Part shown: positions 25,420-33,090 of the stretch, piece by piece | Layout: every line of letters begins with the position of its first letter | How positions within the stretch are numbered: the stretch's first letter is position 1 | Notes under the pieces: generated by a model | The model's database searches: none | What the model was told of the DNA's origin: nothing | The model's input: the letters and a program-made list of their open reading frames with translations, nothing else | NCBI GenBank assembly: GCA_016871895.1 | Contig: VHBO01000020.1 | Span: 1-33,090 of the forward strand | Direction of reading: 5' to 3' | Source of the DNA: Gemmatimonadota bacterium | Lineage (GTDB): Bacteria; Gemmatimonadota; Gemmatimonadetes; Gemmatimonadales; Gemmatimonadaceae | DNA length: 33,090 bases | Position numbers and translations under genes: made by a program

Positions 25420-26282
25420 GACTCGTGCGCCGTTCACGGCTCCTGCTCGCCCCAGTGGTCCTGGTGACCGCTGGGGCGTGCTTCGCGACCCGGGCCGATC
25501 TTCGCATCGTCCAGGGGGACGTCCTCGCCGTGCGTGATTCGGTGCGCGCGGCGCGGCTCGCCGCCGAGCGTCGCGATTCGCTCGCCCGCGTCGCGACGGA
25601 TAGTGCGCTCGCGCGCGTCGTCGCGGCCCTCGTGACGGTCGGTGATTCCGTCGTCTCGATCCGCGGTGCGACGCAACGGATGGATGGGGCGCTCCGCGAG
25701 GATTTGCACACCATCCGGCAGCAGCTGATCACGATCCAGGAACTCACCGGCCAGTCGCAGCGCCGGATCCAGGAGCTACGGGCCGATCTGGAGTCCGATG
25801 CCGCCGATCGTGCGTCAACGCCCGTGGTGCCGTCGGCCGCCGCGGACACGACGCGAGGCACGACGACGGTCGGGGCGGCCGGTGGCGCCGGGACGCCGAC
25901 CGGACCTGGGCCCGCGCAGCTCTACCAACTCGGGCAAGACCAGCTTCGGCGTGGCAGCAACACGGCGGCACGGGGCGCGTTCACGACCCTGCTCACCCAG
26001 CACCCGCAGTCCGACCTCGCGCCGGATGCCCTGTATGGGATCGCGGAGACCTTCACCGCCGAAGGGAACGGGGTCCGGGCGGATTCGGTGTACAACCTGG
26101 TAGCGACTCGGTATCCGCAGTCGGAGCGTGCCCCGATCGCGTTGTACAAGCGCGCGACCGCGTACCGCCTCGTCGGCCAAGCCGAGCGTGCGCAGTCGCT
26201 GTATCGGCAGATCGTCGAGACGTATCCGAATTCGGAATCCGCGCGACTGGCGCAGGGGTTCCTGACCTCCCGCCGCCCGTGA
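25416..26282 (+). CDS. cpoB: CpoB/YbgF-like TPR lipoprotein of the Tol-Pal system
   Basis: A 288-residue protein with a lipobox (VTAGAC, Cys22), unlike E. coli CpoB, which is soluble in the periplasm. A coiled-coil region (about 28-125, with LVTVGDSVVSI and TIRQQLITIQELTGQSQRRI) should trimerise. A Gly/Thr-rich linker leads to three tetratricopeptide repeats (about 166-280: LYQLGQDQLRRGSNTAARGAF and two more). CpoB coordinates peptidoglycan synthesis with outer-membrane constriction. Start is GTG 25416 within the pal stop. Position after pal is the standard place for ybgF/cpoB. Confidence 0.88.
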   Translation: MRLVRRSRLLLAPVVLVTAGACFATRADLRIVQGDVLAVRDSVRAARLAAERRDSLARVATDSALARVVAALVTVGDSVVSIRGATQRMDGALREDLHTIRQQLITIQELTGQSQRRIQELRADLESDAADRASTPVVPSAAADTTRGTTTVGAAGGAGTPTGPGPAQLYQLGQDQLRRGSNTAARGAFTTLLTQHPQSDLAPDALYGIAETFTAEGNGVRADSVYNLVATRYPQSERAPIALYKRATAYRLVGQAERAQSLYRQIVETYPNSESARLAQGFLTSRRP

Positions 26283-26331
26283 TCGGCGCCGCTCCGGCGG
26301 CGCCGCTCCGTTCCGCAGCCCTGCACCGACG

Positions 26332-27114
26332 ATGACCACCCCGTCCGCCGAGATGCCGTTTCTCGAGCACCTCGAGGAGCTGCGCCATCGGCTGATTTGG
26401 AGCGCAGGGACGTTGCTGGTCTGCCTGTTCGTCGCGCTCACACTTGTGATGCGGCCATCCGTTGACGTGATCGGCATCCTGGCCGCGCCGGTCCTGCCCT
26501 TCCTGCCGGACCAGAAGCTGATCGTCACGCATCCCCTCGATCCCTTCACCATCAGCCTCAAGGTGGCGTTCGGGATCGGACTCACCGCGGCCCTCCCGGT
26601 GATCGGGTACCACGTCTGGAGCTTCCTCTCGCCGGCGCTGCATCCGCACGAGAAGCGACTCGTCGTCCCCGTGCTCCTGGGCGCCACGGGGCTCTTCGCG
26701 CTCGGCATGTTCCTCGGCTGGCGGTTCGCGCTCCCGCTCATGTTCGAGATGCTCGTCGGGATGCAGTCGGCCTCCCTCCAGCCGATGTTCGCGGCGGCGG
26801 AGGTCTTCGGCTTCATGCTCTCGACCTGCCTCGCTTTCGGCGTCGTCTTCCAGCTCCCGATCGTGGTGCTCGCGCTCACGGCGCTCGGGCTCGTGACGCC
26901 ACGGGCGATGATGAAGTACCGGCGGCACGCCCTCGCGGGGAGCGTCGTCGTCTCGGCGGTCGTGACGCCCGGTGATCTGCTCCTGATGACGGCGCTGATG
27001 GCACTCCCGCTCTACGCGCTGTACGAGGTCAGCATCATCGTCTCGTGGGTCGTGCACCGGAGCCGCCAGCGGCGACTCGCGCGGGAGGAGGCGATCGGGG
27101 GTGTGGCCGGGTGA
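26332..27114 (+). CDS. tatC: Twin-arginine translocase subunit TatC
   Basis: A 260-residue inner-membrane protein with six predicted helices. The N-terminal motif FLEHLEELRHRL (residues 10-21) is the signal-peptide receptor site. The first periplasmic loop has PLDPFTISLKV, followed by LSPALHPHEKR and the late VVTPGDLLLMTALMALPLYALYE segment. TatC recognises the twin-arginine signal of folded precursors and assembles TatA into a pore. No tatA/B gene is in the window. It starts 49 bases after cpoB and overlaps lptD by GTGA (27111-27114). Confidence 0.95.
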   Translation: MTTPSAEMPFLEHLEELRHRLIWSAGTLLVCLFVALTLVMRPSVDVIGILAAPVLPFLPDQKLIVTHPLDPFTISLKVAFGIGLTAALPVIGYHVWSFLSPALHPHEKRLVVPVLLGATGLFALGMFLGWRFALPLMFEMLVGMQSASLQPMFAAAEVFGFMLSTCLAFGVVFQLPIVVLALTALGLVTPRAMMKYRRHALAGSVVVSAVVTPGDLLLMTALMALPLYALYEVSIIVSWVVHRSRQRRLAREEAIGGVAG

Positions 27115-30089
27115 GCCCGCGCCGGGTGGTGCTGGTCGCGATCCTCGCCACCCTCGCGCTCACGACGGCGGGGGCGCAGGCGCGCCCGGAGGGGCGTGTC
27201 CGCCAGCCGGACCGCGCCGGCGGGGACAGCGCGCGTGCGGCATCGGGCGCGACGCTCGTCGACTGGGCCCCCGATGACAGCGTGATGCGCGCGCTCCTCG
27301 AGCGGCGCGGGTACCGCGCGGTGCGGTATCAGGCCGCGACGGTGGGCTTCGCGGCGCAGACCCGGCTGATGACCCTCGTCGGTCGCTCGGGTGCTCGCGC
27401 GGCCGTCCAGCGCGACTCGACCCTGATGGTTGCCGATACCATCGCGTTCAATGACAGCACCAAGCTCGTCCGCGCCCGTGGCGACTCGATCATCATGCGG
27501 GACCCCGACCGCGGCGAGGACATCATCGGGCTCGACGACCTCGTCTACGACCTCGACCGACGAGAAGGGCGGACGCGGGACTTCTCCACCGTCGCGACCG
27601 CCGGGGAGGAGTGGCGGGTCAGCGCCCATCGTGCCGCCTTCGCCTCCGATACCACTGCCGACCGTACCACCGTCTATGGCCGCGATGGGCAGATCACGTC
27701 CTGCCTCGACTCGGTCCCGCACTACCACTTCCTCGCGCGAGAGCTCAAGCGCGTGAGCGGGAGTACCCTCGTCGCGCGCCCGGCGATCCTCTACGTGCAG
27801 GATGTGCCGGTGATGTGGCTCCCCTTCATCTTCCAAGACATCCGGTCGGGTCGTCGGTCGGGGATCCTGACGCCGCGGCTCGGCGTCGCCGAGCTCGTCA
27901 GGAACAGTCCCACGTATCGGCGCACCGTCGAGAACCTCGGGTATTACTTCGCGCTCAACGATTACCTCGACGCCCAGGTCTCCGTGGACTGGCGGTCGAG
28001 CGCCCGCGCGACCGCGGCAGATCCCGGGTGGGTCCGGATGAACGCCGAGCTCCGTTATCGGTGGCTCGATCGTTTCGTCCAGGGTGGGCTCGCCGTGTCG
28101 CAGAATTCTCTCGGGAACGGGAGTCGGAACACCGCGATCAGCTGGAACCACGCGCAGGAGTTCTCGTCGCGGACGAAGGTCAACACGAACCTCAATTACG
28201 TCACCAGCACCGCCGTCCAGCGCCAGACCATCCTGAACCCGATGGCGGCGGTCGCGACGATCGCCTCTCAGGCGAACCTGGTGCGGACGCAGGGGCCCTT
28301 CACCATCAACCTCGGCGGATCGCAGCGGCAGTATCCGGGGCGCGACCAGGTCGACCGCGACTTCCCGTCCCTCAGCGTGGCGTCGCGGCCGCTCGAGCTC
28401 GGGAAGTGGTTCGTGATGAACCCGAGCTTCAGCTACACCTCGCGCCAGAGCCTCAATCTTGACGCCACCGGCGACTTCGCGTATCGCTTCCGCCAGACGC
28501 CCACCGGGCTCGACTCGGTGCGGCTCACCCGGAACACGGGGGCGACGAGCCTCACGTTGCAGACGCCGTTCAAGATCTTCGACTTCCAGGTGCAGAGCGG
28601 GCTCCGCTACGGGAGTCAGGTCTACGATTACCCGCAGATCATCACGCTGCGGGATGTGAACGACACGAGCGTCCGCGTCGACCGTGTCTACCGCGGGACC
28701 TTCGAGTCGTCCCTCGACGTCGACTTCTCGGTCGGGTTGCCGAATTTCTTCGCCGGCACCTGGAACCTCGCCCCGAGCGTGACGATGTCGAACGTCGACC
28801 CGGGGGGCTTTGCCGTCCGGACCTTCCGATCGAACGGCGCGTGGGTGACCCAGGCCAAGCGGCTCTCGTACGGGCTCGGCGTCTCGCCGACGCTCTTCCG
28901 GCTTCTCCCCGGCTTCGGCCCGGTCCGCCGGTTCCGGCACGCGATCGCCCCGTCGCTGACCTATTCGTTCTCGCCCGCCGCGTCCGTCCCCGATGCCTTC
29001 CTCGCCGCGACGGGACGGACCCGGGTCGGGTATCTGGGCTCCCTCGCACAGAACCGGCTCACCTTCGGTTTCTCGACCAACCTCGAGGCCAAGCTGCGGG
29101 CGCCGGCGGGGGGGGCGGACTCGACCCGTGCCGTCGGTGCGCGGGTCGACGACGAGGACGAGGGGCGCAAGGTCAAGGTGGCGACGCTCCAGTTCCAATC
29201 GCTCTCGTACGACTTCGAGCGGAAGCGCCAGACCGGGAAGACCGGCTTCGCGACCGACCGGTTCGGTTACACGTTCCGGTCCGACCTCCTCCCTGGCTTC
29301 GACCTCGGCGTCGACTACTCGCTCTTCCAGGGTGACCTGATGAGCGACACGGCGAAGTTCTCCCCGTATCGCGAGGCGGTGCGGATGTCGTTCTCGCTCG
29401 ATGGGGCATCGCCGCTCGTCGGGTGGTTCGGGCGACTCTTCGGGATGGCGCCGGCCCGGGCGGGAGCGCGCACCGACGCGGCCGCGCGGACGACGGACCC
29501 GGCGATGGCCGGTGGGCTGGTTAGCGCAGCGGGGAGCCTGAATGGCCTCGGCGCGACCACCGGGACCCGGGCGCGCAGCATGATCCAGGAGATCCCGAAG
29601 GGGCAGGGGTTCACCGCCGCCTTCTCCGTGAGCGCACAACGGCAGCGCCCGCCCGTGGGCGGACGCATCCGCGACTATGACGCGTCCGCACAGTGCCGGG
29701 CGCTGATCGGCTTCCCGCAGTACGACACCTGCCTCTTCGAGGCCGAGCGCGCGGCCGCGAGCCAGGCAGCGAATGTCGCCGGCCCGTCGGGGAGCACCTT
29801 CTTCCGCGTCCCGCCGACGACCTCCGTCGGGATCCGCACGACGTTCAACCTCACCCAGAACTGGGCGGGGTCGTGGAACACGACCTACGACGTCGAGCGG
29901 CAGGAGTTCGCGAGTCAGATCGTCTCGCTGCAACGTGAGCTGCACGACTGGCGCGCCGTCTTCGGTTTCACGCAGGCACCGAACGGCAACTTCGCCTTCA
30001 CCTTCTACGTCTCCCTCAAGGCGCAGCCCGAGTTGAAGCTCGACTACGACCGGCAGACGTACCGCCCCTCGTCCGGGAGCCGCCGTTGA
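27111..30089 (+). CDS. lptD: LPS-assembly protein LptD (OstA/Imp family)
   Basis: A 992-residue outer-membrane barrel protein that, with LptE, inserts LPS into the outer leaflet. Residues 1-22 form a signal peptide. The N-terminal OstA-like periplasmic domain (to about 230) contains repeated short strands such as ADTIAFNDSTKLVRARGDS, and YHFLARELKRV followed by LYVQDVPVMWLPFIFQDIRSGRRSGIL, a hallmark of the family. The rest is a long series of amphipathic strands ending near YRPSSGSRR. I count only three cysteines: Cys198 near the end of the periplasmic domain, and Cys862 and Cys874 near the C-terminus, which may reproduce the inter-domain disulfides of E. coli LptD. It overlaps both neighbours (GTGA, TTGA). 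Divergent but convincing. Confidence 0.88.
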   Translation: MSPRRVVLVAILATLALTTAGAQARPEGRVRQPDRAGGDSARAASGATLVDWAPDDSVMRALLERRGYRAVRYQAATVGFAAQTRLMTLVGRSGARAAVQRDSTLMVADTIAFNDSTKLVRARGDSIIMRDPDRGEDIIGLDDLVYDLDRREGRTRDFSTVATAGEEWRVSAHRAAFASDTTADRTTVYGRDGQITSCLDSVPHYHFLARELKRVSGSTLVARPAILYVQDVPVMWLPFIFQDIRSGRRSGILTPRLGVAELVRNSPTYRRTVENLGYYFALNDYLDAQVSVDWRSSARATAADPGWVRMNAELRYRWLDRFVQGGLAVSQNSLGNGSRNTAISWNHAQEFSSRTKVNTNLNYVTSTAVQRQTILNPMAAVATIASQANLVRTQGPFTINLGGSQRQYPGRDQVDRDFPSLSVASRPLELGKWFVMNPSFSYTSRQSLNLDATGDFAYRFRQTPTGLDSVRLTRNTGATSLTLQTPFKIFDFQVQSGLRYGSQVYDYPQIITLRDVNDTSVRVDRVYRGTFESSLDVDFSVGLPNFFAGTWNLAPSVTMSNVDPGGFAVRTFRSNGAWVTQAKRLSYGLGVSPTLFRLLPGFGPVRRFRHAIAPSLTYSFSPAASVPDAFLAATGRTRVGYLGSLAQNRLTFGFSTNLEAKLRAPAGGADSTRAVGARVDDEDEGRKVKVATLQFQSLSYDFERKRQTGKTGFATDRFGYTFRSDLLPGFDLGVDYSLFQGDLMSDTAKFSPYREAVRMSFSLDGASPLVGWFGRLFGMAPARAGARTDAAARTTDPAMAGGLVSAAGSLNGLGATTGTRARSMIQEIPKGQGFTAAFSVSAQRQRPPVGGRIRDYDASAQCRALIGFPQYDTCLFEAERAAASQAANVAGPSGSTFFRVPPTTSVGIRTTFNLTQNWAGSWNTTYDVERQEFASQIVSLQRELHDWRAVFGFTQAPNGNFAFTFYVSLKAQPELKLDYDRQTYRPSSGSRR

Positions 30090-31594
30090 CCCTCGCCCAT
30101 CCCCTCCGCCTTGACGGCGGCTCGCTGACCATCACGGACCTCCTCGCCGTCGCGGAGGGCGGGCGCCCGGTCGCCCTCGCGGCCGAGGCGCGCGCCCGGA
30201 TGCAGTCAACGCGCGACGTGGTCGAGGGAATCGCCGCGCGTGGCGAGGTCGTCTACGGCGTGACCACCGGCTTCGGGAAGCTCTCCGATATCGCGATCCC
30301 CGCGGACCAGCTCGCGCAGCTGCAGGTGAACCTCGTGCGCTCGCACGCCGTCGGGGTCGGTCCGCGCCTGGCGCGCGCGGAAGTCCGTGCGATGATGCTC
30401 CTGCGTGCGAACGTTCTCGCGAAGGGGTTCAGCGGGGCGCGCCCCGCGCTCGCCGAGTTGCTGTGTGGGATGCTGAATGCCGACTGCTGGCCCGACGTCC
30501 CGGAGCAGGGGTCGGTCGGGGCGAGCGGGGATCTGGCGCCGCTCGCGCATCTCGCCCTCGCGCTCCTCGGTGAGGGGATGCTGAACCATCCCGGGGGGCG
30601 TGGGCCCGCCGCCGAGGTGCTCCGCACCCACGGCCTCACACCCGTGCGACTCGGCCCGAAGGAAGGGCTCGCGCTCATCAACGGCACGCAGGCGCACACG
30701 GCGGTGGCCGCGCTCGCGCTGGTACAGGCGCACCGGTGCTGGGATGCTGCGCACGCCGCCGGGGCGATGACCCTCGAGGCGTTGCTCGGGACGCCGGTCG
30801 CGTTTGACGCACGCATCCACGACGCGCGTGGGCAGGCGGGGCAACGGGAATCGGCGGCGCGGCTGCGCGCCCTCCTTGCCGATTCCGAGATTCGCGAGTC
30901 CCATCGCGAGGACGACCCGCGCGTGCAGGATGCCTACGCGTTGCGGTGCATGCCGCAGGTGCACGGTCCCGTGCGCGAGGCGATCCGGTTCGCCGAGGGG
31001 CTGATCGCCGCAGAGCTCAACGCGGCCACGGACAATCCCCTCGTCTTCGATGACGGGACGATGCTCTCCGGTGGCAACTTCCACGGGCAGGCGGTCGCAC
31101 TGGCGCTCGATGTCCTCGGCATCGCGATGACGAACCTCGCGGTGATGAGCGAGCGTCGCATCGACCGGCTCGTGAACCCGACGGAGAACGAGGGGCTCCC
31201 GCCCTTCCTCACCGCCACGGCCGGCGTCAGCTCCGGCTTCATGATGGCGCAGGTCACCGCCGCCGCCATCACGAGCGAGTGTAAAGGGCTCGCACACCCC
31301 GCGAGCGTCGACTCCATCCCGACGGACGGATCCAAGGAGGACGTCGTCCCGATGGCAATGGGGGCGGCGATCAAGCTAAGGCGGATCCTGCACAATGTCC
31401 GGCACGTGCTCGGGGTCGAGTTGATGTGCGGGGCGCAGGGAATCGACTATCGACGTCCGTTGCGCGCTGGAGTGGGGGTGGAGCGCGCCTATGCGGCAGT
31501 GCGCGCGCGGGTGCCACGGCTCGCGGAGGATCGGGTGCTCGGCCCCGACATCGAAGCGCTGGCGGAGGCGGTGGGCGCGGGCGCGTTCGCTTAA
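30086..31594 (+). CDS. hutH: Histidine ammonia-lyase
   Basis: A 502-residue enzyme that removes ammonia from L-histidine to give urocanate. The self-forming MIO cofactor comes from Ala146-Ser147-Gly148 in GSVGASGDLAPLAH, and Tyr57 (in VVYGVTTGFG) and His87 (RSHAVGVG) are in place. The later VHGPVREAIRF and LSGGNFHGQAVALALD blocks are also standard. The best start is the TTG at 30086, which overlaps the lptD stop as TTGA and gives the normal N-terminus (LTITDLLAVAEGG near residue 13). TTG starts are weak, so its output may depend on ribosomes leaving lptD. hutU follows nine bases after the stop. Confidence 0.95.
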   Translation: MTLAHPLRLDGGSLTITDLLAVAEGGRPVALAAEARARMQSTRDVVEGIAARGEVVYGVTTGFGKLSDIAIPADQLAQLQVNLVRSHAVGVGPRLARAEVRAMMLLRANVLAKGFSGARPALAELLCGMLNADCWPDVPEQGSVGASGDLAPLAHLALALLGEGMLNHPGGRGPAAEVLRTHGLTPVRLGPKEGLALINGTQAHTAVAALALVQAHRCWDAAHAAGAMTLEALLGTPVAFDARIHDARGQAGQRESAARLRALLADSEIRESHREDDPRVQDAYALRCMPQVHGPVREAIRFAEGLIAAELNAATDNPLVFDDGTMLSGGNFHGQAVALALDVLGIAMTNLAVMSERRIDRLVNPTENEGLPPFLTATAGVSSGFMMAQVTAAAITSECKGLAHPASVDSIPTDGSKEDVVPMAMGAAIKLRRILHNVRHVLGVELMCGAQGIDYRRPLRAGVGVERAYAAVRARVPRLAEDRVLGPDIEALAEAVGAGAFA

Positions 31595-31597
31595 CTT
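31592..31597 (+). promoter_or_regulatory. Possible -10 box (TAACTT) for leaderless hutU start
   Basis: TAACTT fits TANNNT and ends six bases before ATG 31604. Its first three bases are also the hutH stop codon, which makes chance likely. No Shine-Dalgarno lies in the nine-base gap. Confidence 0.25.
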
Positions 31598-31603
31598 CCC
31601 GCT

Positions 31604-33090
<1,487 letters not shown>

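Noticed and set aside
27012-29945. A 977-codon open frame antisense to lptD, and an 837-codon one antisense to secA/radC (9164-11677)
   Set aside because: Both mirror strongly supported genes, have Arg/Asp/Glu/Val-rich low-complexity translations typical of antisense frames at high GC, and match no family.

Overview
The window is about 33 kb of high-GC bacterial chromosome, densely packed and read almost entirely on the + strand. It carries core housekeeping genes and shows no sign of phage, transposon, plasmid or CRISPR. The outer-membrane machinery (LptD, BamD-like lipoprotein, Tol-Pal), the enlarged SecA with a C-terminal zinc motif, the GTG/TTG starts and the gene mix suggest a diderm of the Gemmatimonadota or a near relative. 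That placement is inference from gene content and style; no rRNA gene is present to confirm it.

Layout. (1) 1-6235: a nucleotide-sugar block. Four genes in the order wbpD-wbpB-wbpE-wbpA encode what looks like the whole route from UDP-GlcNAc to UDP-2,3-diacetamido-2,3-dideoxy-glucuronate. UDP-glucose dehydrogenase and UDP-glucuronate decarboxylase (UDP-xylose) follow. (2) 6235-13941: a BamD-like lipoprotein, nadD, secA, radC and a bifunctional rel. (3) 13986-15217: a small membrane protein, a convergent gene for an H-NS-like nucleoid protein with an AT-hook linker, and a compact divergent control region. That region holds a G-quadruplex motif, a TATAAT box, a 13-bp inverted repeat and an AT-rich patch. 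(4) 15214-19361: uvrB, the tRNA t6A genes tsaE and tsaB, rimI, and ssb. (5) 19362-20574: a spacer with two perfect 27-bp tandem hairpin repeats ahead of a secreted LysM protein. (6) 20641-30089: an envelope supercluster of a GalE-like epimerase, tolQ, tolR, tolA, tolB, pal, cpoB, tatC and lptD. (7) 30086-33090: hutH and hutU (3' truncated by the window end), starting the histidine degradation pathway.

How it fits together. Neighbouring genes very often overlap by four bases: nine GTGA junctions, plus one TTGA and a few near relatives. This suggests long operons with translational coupling. The Tol-Pal, TatC and LptD genes form one continuous run, so envelope integrity, folded-protein export and LPS delivery are probably co-expressed.

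I found no clearly new multi-gene system. The most unusual item is the H-NS-like gene with its control region. Next are the tandem hairpin repeat before the LysM gene, the three-cysteine pattern of LptD, and the four-base coupling of hutH to lptD.
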